This document shows, piece after piece, positions 41,118 through 52,479 of a stretch of 64,000 nt of DNA. The stretch is from Doryteuthis pealeii (Eukaryota; Mollusca; Cephalopoda; Myopsida; Loliginidae). The stretch's first letter is position 1; each line of letters begins with the position of its first letter. The notes under the pieces are model-generated. The model saw only the letters and a program-made list of their open reading frames with translations. It made no database searches and was not told where the DNA came from. The translations under genes were made by a program, and so were the position numbers. The stretch spans positions 80,234,376 through 80,298,375 of the forward strand of contig CM042160.1 in assembly GCA_023376005.1 (NCBI GenBank). Reading direction: 5' to 3'.

Positions 41118-41294
41118 TGAAACCTCATTGATAAATATATCGTCAATATATGACGATGTTGCTCTGTTTATAGGTTCACTCTGTGCTAACACAGCCTTGA
41201 GCACAGCTCGCATTCTCAAGGGTGCTACATTCAGAATGAACCTCAGCCTTGTCAGACAATATCGCTTCCCCTTGAACATCAACTGACTTTTCAA
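41094..41294 (-). pseudogene. Gypsy RT palm fragment, minus strand
   Basis: FKGKRYCLTRLRFILNVAPLR and SSYIDDIFINEV match the palm of the 36-kb element's lineage (FRGKRYCLTRLGFGLNVAP; SAYLDDIYINED) rather than the plus-strand fragment it meets. The fragment is 66 codons without start or end of domain. It overlaps the plus-strand RT fragment end to end over about 24 bases. Confidence 0.8.
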
Positions 41295-41299
41295 CTTTT

Positions 41300-41960
41300 A
41301 GTCAGCCGCTTTTATAATTAGGAGTCGGCTCAAGAATCACTTTGAAAGGTTTTAGGGGGAAAATTTATGATTGGTTGAAAAACATTAAACAGGGGATATT
41401 TTTAATTGTTTATGAATTTTGTTTTTCACCCAGAAGCTTGCGTGGTGCCTATGTGCAGAATACTTGTTTTTTCATTTCATTTACAGGTATTGTCGGGTCA
41501 ACATCCGTTTGATGTTACATTTCTCAGTAACATAGGCTTTGAAGTGTTTAGTTTTTTAATTTGTTAAAAGAGAGATATCTATTTCTGTTATAACAATTAG
41601 ATAAAGTTTTATCTATGATGAAAATATTGAATGCAGTATGCCACTTTCCATGATGATGATGATATTGAATGCAGTATGCCACTATCCAGACGTTTAAAAT
41701 TCCCTATTAAATTTTTGAGTGAATAAAAATAGGCCAATTGAAACAGAGAAAACATTTCTCTTTGTCTCAATTAAAATAATTTTTTTTTTTAACACAAAAA
41801 TAGAAAATATGCTACATAAATTATCTTTTGAGTTTTAAGAAAATAACTTTTAAATTTTCAACTTTTTTGGGGTGTAGAAATTTTAAATTTTTTAATGTGG
41901 TCTTCTGGATTTGGTCTTTTTTAGAAAGGTGAATATTAAGGACTGAAATTTTTTTTTATA
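41300..41960 (+). repeat. A+T-rich dispersed repeat (family C), part 1
   Basis: The segment 41670-41960 resembles 53395-53530, with 'tatgccac...ttaaaattc', 'ttgagtgaataaa' and 'aaatttt'-rich continuation. The second half continues at 43465-43620, on the far side of the LINE, implying that the LINE landed inside it. A small duplication 'gaatgcagtatgccac' occurs at 41630 and 41671. Confidence 0.5.
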
Positions 41961-42130
41961 ATAATAATAATAATAATATTAATAATAATGAAATTTATTG
42001 TGTACAGTGCTCAGGTGCACCACAACTCATCAAAGTCTCATGTCAAAGTACACAGAATAATGTTGTGTCAGGAACATGAACAGTTCACAGTAGTAATATG
42101 CATGTATGCATGTGTATGTGGAGAGTGGCA

Positions 42131-43216
42131 TCAGGTATAGTGTCGGCGGACTACAGGAAGCATGGAGGCTTTGAAAGATACAGTGCTCCGGAAGCCTACA
42201 ACAGATGCAGGCAGTTTATTCCATGTCTCCGCAATTCTGAGCGTGAAAAAATGTTTCCGAAAGTCACGTGAACAGTGCTGTTTTCTGACTTTGTAGGCAT
42301 GCCTGCGTGTATTGGAGAGATGGAGATCAAAAAGCTGCTCAAGGTTGCTGTTGTTAAGATGATTAATGACCTTATGAGCATTTACCAGGTCAGTTGCCAG
42401 AGGCCGAAGTTTCAACGAATCCATTCCCAGGGCTGTGAGACGTTCAGAGTATGGCAGATTCCTGATAGAGGGTACTCGCTTGGTTGCACGTCTCTGTACA
42501 GTTTCTAGGAGGTTAATATTCTGAGAAAGATAGGGGTTCCAGACTGGTGATGCAAACTCCAAGTGTGGCCGTACCATAGCTTTGTACAGCTTCAAATAGA
42601 TAGCCGGTGAGCGGCTGACAAAGGTCTTGCTGAGTGACGCCAGGACGCCCTCGGCCTTTTTGGCAATTTTGGAGATGTGTTTCGTCCAACGTAAATCATT
42701 GCTGACAGTAATACCCAGATCATGTTCACAAGAAGATTCCTTGATATTAGTGTTGTGGAGGGAGTATATGTATGATGGATTTTTCCTCCCAAAATGCATG
42801 GTGGTGCATTTGTCCACAGCCAGCTTCAGTTGCCAGTCAGTGATCCATTGTTGCACGGTGTCCAGGTCTGATTGTAGTAAAGATCTGCAGCATTCAGGAT
42901 CTGTCTTTTTTATTTCAAGGTACAACTTGATGTCATCGGCACACTTCAGGACTATGGTATTCCTTAAGTTAGCATCTATATCATTGATATACGCAACAAA
43001 CAAAAGGGGGCCAAGAACTGATCCCTGTGGTACCCCAGGTGACATCTCATATGGTGAGGAGTGTTTCCCAAGAACTGTAACTACCTCTCTCCGGTTGAGT
43101 ATGAAGGACTTTAACCAGTTAAAAAGATCATCCTTCACCCCCATTGCAGAGAGTTTTGCCAAAAGTCTTTTGTGCGGCAGAGTTGAAGGCCTTAGCAAAG
43201 TCAAGGTAGACAACAT
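42131..43216 (-). pseudogene. LINE reverse transcriptase
   Basis: 361 residues in one frame: GVPQGSVLGPLLFVAYINDI, then KCADDIKLYLEI with the catalytic DD, WQLKLAVDKCTTMHFG, HDLGITVSNDLRWTKHI, and the thumb region with RPHLEFASPVWNPYL and RRATKRVPS typical of jockey/CR1-type RTs. The usual Phe or Tyr of the (F/Y)ADD box is Cys. The upstream finger block (43128-43433, QPSQFGFVPNSSCCDQLVEF and VDVVYLDFAKAFN) is in another frame because of a one-base change near 43170. The copy cannot make full RT. Confidence 0.88.
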
Positions 43217-43433
43217 CTACCCATGAGCCCCCATCAGTGATCCGGGTGATGTCCTCTAGGAACTCTACAAGTTGATCACAACAGCTAGAGTTTGGGACAA
43301 ATCCAAACTGGGATGGTTGGATAAGACTGTGAGAGTTCCAGAAATTCCAAAGTCTCTCTCTGATGCAGGACTCCATCAACTTAGCAATGCAACTTGTAAG
43401 TTGCGACCAAAGGTTAACTCTCCTTATAATCAT
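43128..43433 (-). pseudogene. LINE RT finger domain fragment
   Basis: It holds QPSQFGFVPNSSCCDQLVEF and the first palm aspartate in VYLDFAKAFN. The frame is lost after FNSAAQ and continues in the 42131-43216 frame. Confidence 0.85.
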
Positions 43434-43464
43434 AATAGATAAAAAAAAATTAAAAAAACATTTA

Positions 43465-43620
43465 AAATAATTTTTTTTATAAGATAAGTTGTAGATTATA
43501 AAATTAAGTCCTTAATGAACAAAGAGCTGAAAATTTAATCAAAATCAGATAATTCTCTGATTTTTGGTAATTGTTTTAAAATTATAAGAAAAAAAATTAT
43601 TACTTCCCTTGACTAAAATT
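43465..43620 (+). repeat. A+T-rich dispersed repeat (family C), part 2
   Basis: 'aattaagtccttaatgaa', 'aaaatcagataattctctga' and 'tttttggtaatt' correspond to 'aattaagtcattaacgaa', 'aaaattggacaattccctga' and 'tttcttaaag' at 53568-53640. Confidence 0.5.
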
Positions 43621-43994
43621 GCGCATCCTTACTTGATTATGTTTCCTTTTAATGGTGGGAATAAATAAATAGGTTTGATTTGCCTAATATGACCAATGAC
43701 CAATGAGTTATTTGGTGCAAACACACCTCAGTACTCATATCATCAGTTGAACAGATAAATCAGGTCTTGAACCTTGAACAGCCCAATTTAATTGTCCAAT
43801 AAAATGTTTGTTCTTTTGTAGTTTTCATGTGTGTTTATAACCATATATACATATACGGTTATTTCCTAGTTGAGTAACATGATATTACAGGGTGACCCAG
43901 AAAATACAGAACCCAAATTATTTATTTTCCCCTTTAAACTAACCTTTTAGGTTCCATGTGGGGATGATTACATTTTTCCATAAATGCTCGATGA

Positions 43995-44207
43995 TCAGGT
44001 TATTTCCTATAAGTTTAACATGATCAAAGGGGAACCACTCTTATAAATTATTTATTTATTTTCCCATTAAACTAACCCTAAGCCTAACCTTAAACCTAAC
44101 CCATCTTCTTTTTTCCTAGTAGATCAATCAATCAATAAATAATTTATTAGTCAAGAGTGGTTCCCCTTTGATCATGTTAGACTTACAGAAAATAACCATT
44201 ACCGTAA
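43995..44207. repeat. Foldback element with ~60-bp arms
   Basis: Left arm 43998-44060 ('taacatgatcaaaggggaac' + 'cactcttataaatta') and right arm 44143-44207 are reverse complements around ~80 bp containing 'ctaaccctaagcctaacc'. Confidence 0.8.
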
Positions 44208-44489
44208 ACAAAAATCTTTTACACAACTTAACCCTTACACTTTTAAAAGATTCATCTCCAGCGTGTAGAAAATCATTTACATGGCAACAAATAATTACAA
44301 CTAAACTTCAATCCTTCATTATAATTAATACTGCAGAGTCAAGTTTTGATTGTGTGTAGCCTAAAGATTCAATTTCATGATGCATACTTTAGAAAAATTG
44401 CTTTGTCCCATCCTTAAGAAGAAGACTATATAAATCCATACTTATGTTGATTTTATGACGGTGTAAGCCACAAATCATTTTAAGGGAGA

Positions 44490-45185
44490 CTTGGACCAAG
44501 TCACCTTTAAGGACCCCAGCGATGACCTGGATTCAGAAGGACATGTTTCACTTTGCACCGTCAACATCTGGTTGTTTGTTAACAGACGATTTTAGATGCA
44601 TTTTTTTTAATTATAAAACTAACTGCTAACCCTAACCTTAACCCATAACCCTAGCAAAATCTATTTTTAAATAAATACTTTTTAATATTAACTATCCGTA
44701 GAGGCACATGGAAAATAAATAAACATGTCTTTCATTTTAAGTTTTATTTAAAATAGCTAATTTTTTTTAATAAAATCAAAAACTATTTTATCAGATGAAG
44801 TATTAAAAATTAATATGCTTTCCTAATTAAAAAAAAAATTATTGTTAGTGTTGAAAAATATTCATCAATTTCTGATTAATAAGCAAAACTTGTGATTTAT
44901 TAAAAGTAATGCTCTGGTGCCAGAGCGGCGAATGAGTGTGATTTAGGATTATCCCATAAAACTGTTAACTATTCCAGTGGAAACTTTTTTTTTTTTAAAG
45001 TTTTTGTAAATGAAAAAACTATTTTTATTTTTTAAAAAAACCAAAAAAACTATTGAAATAAACAAAAAATGCGTCTAAGAATCGTCTGGTAAAAAAAAAA
45101 AAAAAAAAAAAATGGATTTTGACAGTGTAAATGAAAAACATGTCCTTCTGAATCGTTGGGGTGCTTAAAGGTGACTTGGTCCGTT
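44490..45185. mobile_element. Non-autonomous inverted-repeat element, ~0.7 kb
   Basis: The ends GGACCAAGTCACCTTTAAG are inverted at 45165-45184. Arms continue for ~120 bp with 'attcagaaggacatgttt' and 'agacgatt...agacgcatt'-type matches. The interior holds A-runs and 'ctaaccctaaccttaaccc'. No ORF. The target duplication is unclear. Confidence 0.65.
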
Positions 45186-45199
45186 AACTTAAATAATGA

Positions 45200-47100
45200 A
45201 AGGGGGAAATTTCAAACAATACACCGTTGGAGCAAACATGAATAAAATACATGCAATAAACAAATGAATAAAACTATTGCATTATACATTTGATTGATTT
45301 TATTTACACAATAAATTGAGATAGCGGCAAAATTGTTCGGTTAGTGTTAGAGTTGGGTCGGATAATTCTTTTACCCTGAAGCTGGCAAATATTGAACTCT
45401 TCTTTACCTTTTCCTGTTCTTCTTAAACGTACATTAGGTACCACCAAAATTGGCCATGTGATCAGTTTAGGCCATATTAGAGGAAGAAATCTAAATATTT
45501 TTCAACCTTTTTTTTTTTTTGCATTTGTCTTTAAGACACCAAGTTGCAACAACTCCTTGGATCATGAATGAAGTGTCCAGTGGTTCATTATTGTGACGGC
45601 TGTGGGTTTTTTTGGGGTTTTATTTTTTTTTACTTTGGTTCCTACCGTATTTACTGATATGTCTTGCTATTGCGTCCCTTCACTGGCATATATTCTTCCT
45701 ACTCCTTAATCATGGTTTTCGCTGAATTTACAATTACTAACATAATTATAACTACTACAATGACGCTACTAATAATTAGAGGGAGCTCTATTCTTATGGT
45801 TATCGTCAACCTTCCCCTAGATACCCGTAATAGGACCAGCCTTTTCTCCAACACCGCCACTCAAATCCATCGGATTTTGAGTACCCAATATTTATTTAAC
45901 ATTAATTTTTGGCATGAGAATTTTAAGATTCACACGTAAAAAAGTTTGATAATTATCGTATTTAATGGAAATTTTCGCAACAACGAAATTACTTTTTTTT
46001 TTTCTGAACTTTTTTTAGCTATGTTTTAAAGTCAGTAATCCTTAACTTTTTCCTTGTAAATTCCTACCATAAAATAAACTGAACCCTCATTTTATGTCTG
46101 TGTTTTTGCAATAAATGTTTGATTTTTCTTTAAAGTGATGTTATTTATTTGACTTAATACTATACATGTATATACATGCAGTATTATAATGAAAATGTTG
46201 AATAATTGGGTGTTAAACTTAAAAAAAAAAATAAATAAATAAAAAAAAAATAAAAAAATAAAAAAAATCGCTGCTATCTGTATCTCTTATTCTCTAAATA
46301 ATGGGTTAAAGCATAGAAATACATACAATTTGAGTGCATAATCAGAAAGAACATACAATTTTACATAAGAATACCAAATTGTATCAAAATTGCTCCAAAA
46401 ATAAAGAAACGGTGAAGAAATCACTGAATTTCTTTTTTTTTTAATGGTCCGTGATTTGACATATTTTTGAAACAAAATCATGTCCACATTTGTACCCCCA
46501 ATTTCTGGGCTTTAAATTCTCATAACTTTTGAACCACTGGGGATATTTGCATAATTCAAACGGTTCTGAACTCCATTTACACAACTCTATATAACTAATG
46601 TGATTAAACAACAATAACCTCAAATAAAAAAAATCAACTGGGAATGCTACTTCTACCTATTTTATTTGTTATATTAAAATTGTTAAACTTAGTATTTGTT
46701 ATCGTGTTTTTCTTTCATTCAGTATCTGAATTTGCGTATTTCCCACCCCCTTGAAATTATCTTCCCTTTGTACTTGAAAAGGTTTATTCGCTTGTATATC
46801 GGAACTTAGGAGATTTTCCCCGGTATATTTACAAAGCGAATTGACCCGTACTCAGGAATTAGAAGATATCCCCCATGTTGGTATTGGTGCTTCACGGCGC
46901 TAATCCCGAAAAGACTGATCATAAGAAGAACAAACAAATATTTATCCCTCCCTCTATTTTTTTCCTTCTATATAAAGATCATGCGTAGGGTAGGAATTTG
47001 TGACTGCTCAACTTGAGTTTTCACAAATAACAGTGCTAAAAATATACAGCTGTCATCTGAAGGCATGAAGTTAATGTTGGGCAGCATTATAATATGAGTG
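45200..47100. other. A+T-rich sequence with dispersed repeat pieces
   Basis: 45437-45505 is a short copy of the 'ggtaccaccaaaat' block (see 13597). 46055-46135 is a copy of 15430-15505. 46200-46270 is A-rich simple sequence. A plus frame at 45664-45939 is hydrophobic and Ile/Thr-rich and is not recognised. Confidence 0.5.
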
Positions 47101-47109
47101 GGTGGCAAG

Positions 47110-47720
47110 TATTGGAAATTTTTTTGTCTTTATAAATCGTTTCTGTATTATGCATGCCTTTTTTACCTTTTGGTCTGTCTCTCTTGTTTCGTATTTTTTG
47201 TGCGAAAACAAATGGTGAAGGGAGGCACCTGTTGCTAGCTTTGGGGCTGGAATGTCACGTGCCCTGTCATATTCTTCCTCTTTGGAACTGGGAAGCGAAG
47301 CGAGCGGACGCAGCTAGCAGTTTGTCCCGTCTTGGGCACTGTGAGACGAACACATTAGATGCTTCAGGACGGACATTGGCCGTTTTGAAAGAAACCTTGA
47401 TAGAGAAAAGGTGGCTAATTGCTGGTGCACCCTACAGAATTCCCAGAACGGCTGAAACGGTTTATTCATGCAATCTTTGTTTAAGTTTTCTGTATTTCAT
47501 TTTTGCCTCCTTTAGTGGAGAAATTTGTATGAATAAAGATTCTATTTCTTTATCAAACAAGACCATCTTTCTTTTCATTTTCCCCGATCCCTTTTTTGTT
47601 AACGACGCCATCTTTGTTTTTTATGTTCGAATTTATCTGAACGAGGAAAAATTTCGACACAAGTGCGTTTCAGCTTATGTCTGGAATAAAGCCGGTCCAG
47701 CCAGGCCAATTTCTAGTTGG
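47110..47720 (+). repeat. Dispersed repeat (family D), copy 1
   Basis: It matches the reverse complement of about 62390-63400. Shared words in order are 'ggaactgggaag', 'cttga(t/t)(a/t)gagaaaaggtgg', 'ccctacagaattcccag', 'gcctcctttagtggagaaat' (with 'ttgtgg' in the other) and 'attctatttc'. A 189-codon frame spans it, but the partner copy is not open in that frame, so I do not call it a gene. Possibly an LTR or a retroposon. Confidence 0.7.
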
Positions 47721-47729
47721 TAATTTGAC

Positions 47730-48480
47730 ATAAGGGTTTATTTTATTTTGTTCTCCGGCTTCCACCAAATTTTCTTTTTTTAAAATCATAATCTAACTCA
47801 TACCTGATACATGCTTAGAAAAATGGATACCAAAAAGTTCCCTATTTCCTATGAGAAAGGAGTTTTTATTTACTTTCAGAGCATAAAATTATGCTTCCAA
47901 TGATACCAACTTGATAACTTTTTCCCCGGTACACCCCCTTTTTTTGAGGCAAAATCGACCAGACTAAAAGTGAAGTAAATAATACAAGGCCAATCACACA
48001 CCTACGAAGAACTACATTATATTAACTCCAATATGGTCTTCAAAATAAAAAATAAAAACTTCATGCCAGTGAATTTACACATATATATCTGGTAAAAGAT
48101 GAAGGCTTGGATTATATATTAAAACAATCGTTGGTATAAATATTTACAAAAAGTTAAAATATGAAAGAAAACGTTAAAAATAAAATTGTTAATTCATACA
48201 TTATAAATGCATTTTGATTTGACAAAACTTACAACCAAAAGACAACTAAGATATGGTATATTATCAATGAAGAAAACATTAGAATAGATTATACGGACCT
48301 TTCAGTAGAAACGCAGAAATCGAAGGTGAGACAAACTGAAAATGCAACTATCTAATGACGTGTAAATTAGGTTATAACGATAAAAAGAGAATAACTTAGT
48401 TTCACTTTTGAGATACAAAAATAAACAACTTACTTATTCGTATCATGCATTTTCGTATTTTCTTAATAGTTAATAACATC
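47730..48480. other. A+T-rich spacer
   Basis: Nothing recognised. Confidence 0.5.
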
Positions 48481-48489
48481 TTTAATTCT

Positions 48490-49030
48490 CGTGTACATAC
48501 AATAGCGACCACCAAAATAGGTCACGTGATCAGTTTAGGTCATATTGAAGGAAGAAACGTAGATATTTTTTAACTTTTTTTTTAATCTCGAAAAAAGAAA
48601 TAACGAACATAAAGAGTTGTTACAAAGAAAAACAGTTAATTCAAAGATCAAATTATCCGATTGGGGGAAAATAACTCATCATTATTGTAAAAAATAAGTA
48701 AAACAGTCCGTTTTTTTACAACGGTCAGTTTCTTTATTGATATCTTTTCGCTGAATTCTGTATTCATGGTTCTTTTACTAAAAAGCTCTCGTATTGAGAC
48801 TTATAAAAATCATATGATATAATAATCCAGATTCTTATCTTTATAGAAAAAAAGTAAAAATCGTTTTTTGTCGGTTCATTTTTCCATATTTCGTCAAATA
48901 AAATAGGGGAGGTGTAGACCTCGTAAAAATATTTCCTCTTATACATTTTAGAAAAAAAACTATTTCAGACATATTTGCCTCAAAAGGTAAGTAATTATGG
49001 AATTTTTTGTAAAAATCGGACCATTAATTG
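48490..49030 (+). repeat. Family A block, distant copy
   Basis: It starts 'accaccaaaataggtcacgt' and contains 'gaaataacgaacataaagag', then the reverse of the 'acgaggtct...atattagg' segment. It combines the 13597-type block and the extension in one orientation. Confidence 0.75.
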
Positions 49031-49039
49031 ATTTTTCAT

Positions 49040-49391
49040 AGAATTAAAACAAAACAAAAAAAGGCTGGGCAATAGAAGGAAGGGTCGTCCAAAAGACTTG
49101 CCAGGCCTCATCATCTTTCTGCCACCCGCAGTTAGCAGGGCTTTCAGTTTGCATTTTTCACACTGTTGTCCGGCCCCATACGCAGCCAGTTTGGTAGGTA
49201 GACCGTTTGACATGCTGTATGAGAACCTCACTTGTCTGTGGAATGGCATCATAAGATCTTTCCTTCAAAGCGAACAAGTCCAGTATTGCCTCATCAACTT
49301 TGTCCATAGTGCTGCTCTTGTCATACATGATGATGAAAAACCTCTCAAAGACGTTGTAGTCTGCATTTTCCACGCATGGGTATTGACTTAA
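49040..49391 (-). pseudogene. Fragment of a widespread metazoan gene family of unknown function
   Basis: One minus frame reads YNVFERFFIIMYDKSSTMDK, then IQHVKRSTYQTGCVWG. After a frame change it reads ESPANCGWQKDDEAWQVFW followed by TTLP. From memory this pattern (VFERFVVLMYD-TS; IPPT--AL-QH--RA-YQAG; P--WGW----W-P-WTTLPEAS) recurs in many uncharacterised, often transposon-associated, invertebrate proteins whose next block is Cys-rich. That block is missing here. The fragment is a broken copy with no promoter or neighbour. Its biochemical role is not known to me. Confidence 0.5.
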
Positions 49392-49399
49392 CTAAGATG

Positions 49400-50020
49400 G
49401 GAGTCACTTCACGCTAAACCTCCCATGCATTAGAAATTTTATTTGTACTAAAATGAATGTAATATTTTGCACGACCCTTTTAGTCTCTGCCTTTGAAGTC
49501 CTTATTTTGTATTTTGATATAAAAATAAACTCAAGGAAAAAAAAACCTGTGGTTAGCTCCAGACGCTAGACGCCAGTCACGTGATATTTGTAACGTGCTC
49601 TTTTCCATCCAAGGCACAAAGGGTTTGGATGTCCCTCTGGCTGATAACGAATACCAGCTACAGATTGTCAGAACTTTTGGCACGGTATTGACGACTAGTG
49701 CTTGTGATAAGATTTTGTTCTAGGAATTGGTCGGACGAAATAAGAAGAAATGATATTTCAGTAACGTGGCCTAATCTACCTTTATAGTAGCACAGATTCA
49801 TTGAAGTGACGCACGTGTTTTCAAGGAAAGAAATTAGCTTCTGATGAGGGAAGTTACAGCGTAAGGGGCGCCAGCCACTTGGAAAATACCTTATTTCTGG
49901 CGAGAAAAACGAGATAAAGAGACTTTGCTATTTCTGAGAAGAAAAACCACATAAAGGATTGAAGCCTTTACACACAAGAACTTTTTAAACTGTATCTCTC
50001 CCGTGAGAGAGAAAATATTT
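49400..50020. other. Unassigned sequence
   Basis: No ORF or repeat recognised. Confidence 0.4.
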
Positions 50021-50026
50021 TAAAGG

Positions 50027-50046
50027 TTGTTGTTGTTGTTGTTGTT
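50027..50046. repeat. (GTT)n microsatellite
   Basis: Six or seven GTT triplets. Confidence 0.9.
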
Positions 50047-50329
50047 AAAACACCCTTCCTTGCATAAGTGTTATTTTTCCTCTTTTTTATTTTTATTTTA
50101 TTTTTCTTTGTATTTGTTACTAGGCGCCTAGATTTATTCTTTTTGTGACGCTCGCATCGAAATGACATGCAACTTTTTTTAGTCTCCTTTCGAGGCGACT
50201 TATTTAGATAAATTATATCAAACAGGACCGTTTGTGGTTAATTCCCTTCTCCACTTTCTTTTCACAGCGAGGTTTAAATTTGAAAGGGTGAAATGTATTT
50301 GAAAATGGACAGTTTGCTAAGCTGTTGCC

Positions 50330-50640
50330 ATAACCTCTGGGACTACGGCTAAGAGCAATTTCGTAAGAGACCGGATCGTGATCTGTAGATAATTGGATTG
50401 TTAGCAGGTCGGGTTGTAGTCGGTAAAAAGCCGGATAGTGGTCAGCAGAAGAATTGGATCATTGGTAGGCTAGAGTGTATGCGGTTTGCCGGTAAGTAAG
50501 GGATACTGCAGGACTATGGTCAGTAGAAAGGCCGGATGTGGTCAGCAGAAAACTGGATTGTCAGTAGATTGGGTCGAGGTCACTAGAAAGGTCGAGTCGA
50601 GAGCGGGCTGGATCATGGTAAGTCGAAACAGATCGAGAGC
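50330..50640. repeat. Irregular G-rich minisatellite
   Basis: Variants of 'ggtcagtagaaaggccggat' recur about eight to ten times at 25-45-bp spacing ('gtcggtaaaaagccggatag', 'ggtcagcagaaaactggatt', 'ggtcactagaaaggtcgag'). It is strongly diverged. Confidence 0.65.
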
Positions 50641-51018
50641 AGACGGGTACCTGTACCACAACGTGAAGGATTGCGTATCTCCAACGCTGTTTTGGTATGT
50701 TTGTGTGTTTGAGAAATATGGGTTAACTTCCACTTAATCGGGACCGGCAGGGTGGGAACAGAGATGTTAGAAATCCTTAGAACCAGCGCTGACTACAAGA
50801 AGGAACACAACGAAACAGACACGAACGAGCCTACAACAAAACTCTTCTTAACTTCCCAAAGGAACGCAACAAGATAAGTACATTACTTGTTACTAAATAT
50901 ATTGTATGTGCCTCAACACCGCTAAAAGCTGTAAAGTTTTAGCAAACAATTTGCACCGAAATAATAAAATATTCCCCCGTTTTTATACTAAATGTTTGTC
51001 TTGTCTTCTTTCCCTTCT

Positions 51019-51043
51019 CATAACAGAATTTATTTCTGTTATG
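51019..51043. repeat. Perfect 10-bp-stem palindrome
   Basis: CATAACAGAA, spacer TTTAT, then TTCTGTTATG. The halves look like an LTR end (...CATAACA, with AATAAA ~60 bases upstream) meeting an LTR start (TGTTATGTGAGGGGGG), so a junction of LTR ends is possible. Confidence 0.6.
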
Positions 51044-51195
51044 TGAGGGGGGTTTTAGTTTCTGTTTTACACTTACTTGTAAATGACATTTGTTAACATG
51101 TGATTAATTTTATTTAATATAAATATCTCATAAGTAGCAATGCTTATAACATCGCTATAAACCTATAAAATCCTGTTAAACCATACATCAAACTG

Positions 51196-51402
51196 TTAAG
51201 TTGTTATGGGCCATCCTTTGGCCTTAAAGCAGGGGCGCTTGTCCAGTGGAATTGGATCCCTGGTAAAGAGTCCCTCGATAATAAATCCTTTGGTTCCACT
51301 TGTAATCGTATAAGTACTTCTTGAGTATTGGTAAAGATCTGATAATCCTATCTGTCCGTCATCAGTGGGCGTAATTGTGTTGCATAATCTATGCGGTTGC
51401 AT
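51196..51402 (-). CDS. Unrecognised 68-residue frame
   Basis: The frame has a balanced amino-acid composition (IGLSDLYQYSRSTYTITSG; FIIEGLFTRDPIPLDKR) unlike neighbouring A+T-rich frames and ends at TAA. The upstream end enters a hairpin at 51384-51409. It may be a decayed exon or retroelement piece. No family is recognised and no partner frame is seen. Confidence 0.25.
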   Translation of the reverse strand: MQPHRLCNTITPTDDGQIGLSDLYQYSRSTYTITSGTKGFIIEGLFTRDPIPLDKRPCFKAKGWPITT

Positions 51403-51409
51403 AGATTAT
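51384..51409. repeat. 11-bp-stem hairpin with GGTT loop
   Basis: ATAATCTATGC, loop GGTT, GCATAGATTAT. It is followed by a C-run. Confidence 0.9.
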
Positions 51410-51599
51410 TGTCACCCCCCCCCTGTATTTCTGAAGGGATAGCCCCTTTTCATATCACGGGCGGGACCTTCCATGGAATATTTCAGAAAGCCATCGAAAT
51501 ACGTGAAGTCACGGGGGACCGAGTTAACCCTCAGTACCTGCTTGGACGTCCGATGAGAAGCATGGGCTCATTATGCACACGCGCGTTGTGTTAGTTAGA

Positions 51600-52435
51600 A
51601 GAAGAATTTTAGTTAAGTAAATAAAAGTTTAAAGAAATAATATGGTGTTCTTGCTTGTTGAATGTCTTGGCAAAAAGACTGACCAAGAAGAAGGAATGCA
51701 TCAAAGACGAACAGCCAACAAGAACCTAGCAATAGAAATCAACATGGAGAGAAAGAATAGACATTGTAGAGGATTATGAGAACGTGTTCAGTAATATTAG
51801 AAATGACGAATAAAATATATGACATAGTTAGGCAGAAATCACGGAGAAATAATAAAACAAATGCACACAATTATAATATAACAAATAAATTTATTCAGAG
51901 AATAAATCTGCAATAATAATTTTGTAGAGGCGAACTGGTGTATTAAAATTGACGGAGAATAAATTTGCAAGTATTCCACAAATATGTAAATGTTCGAAAG
52001 GAATAGTGTAGTTGATATGTGTAATGTAAAATGTAAAAAGTTTGTATGTTAAGTTTGGAAAAGTTCGTTTTGATGTGGACAGAAATGAGAAATAAGTTTG
52101 TGTATCTGACCTGTTGAAACGGATTCTTGATGTAGGTAGAACGAAGTGGTAAGAATACTGGTAGTAGTAGTAGTAATTGTGTTGAGGGAGCAAAGTCGTT
52201 CGTTCGAACACCTGTTTCTTTCGAGAGGAGATCTATGTGTTTGTTTATCTTTGGTTGTGTCCGGTTTGAGTGTGAGGTGAAGTCTGTGTCGTCTGCTAGC
52301 GAAATGAATTCTGTCCCCTCTGATAGCGAAAAGGGTTCTGTCTAATTGTTGATTTCTTATCTATCTTTTATAATCAGGAGATAGGATCCAAAAGTAATTA
52401 ATTTTTTAGCGCAAACGCGCGGACGTAGTAGTAAA
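51600..52435. other. Unassigned sequence
   Basis: It holds (TAG)n at 52159-52174 and a duplicated 'tgctagcgaaatgaattctg' / 'tgatagcgaaaagggttctg' pair at 52295-52340. No gene is supported. Confidence 0.4.
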
Positions 52436-52479
52436 CAAAATCTAGCCAATCGATTCTGATTTTTGTGTAAACAATTTGT

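Larger units (their letters stand above)
41965..43440 (-). mobile_element. CR1/jockey-like LINE, 5'-truncated
   Basis: This minus-strand insertion holds only the RT part of ORF2 and a 3' end. After the stop at 42131 comes AATAAA and then a (TTA)n-type tail at 41965-41998, a microsatellite 3' terminus typical of CR1/L2-like elements. The endonuclease and ORF1 are missing. One frame break lies near 43170. Confidence 0.88.

Noticed and set aside
45664..45939. Hydrophobic Ile/Thr-rich frame, first thought to be a mitochondrial insertion
   Set aside because: No convincing match to a mitochondrial protein motif. It is likely chance in A+T-rich DNA.
47154..47723. 189-codon plus-strand frame
   Set aside because: The homologous copy at 62.4-63.4 kb is not open in the same frame and no domain is seen, so it is probably a chance frame in a dispersed repeat.
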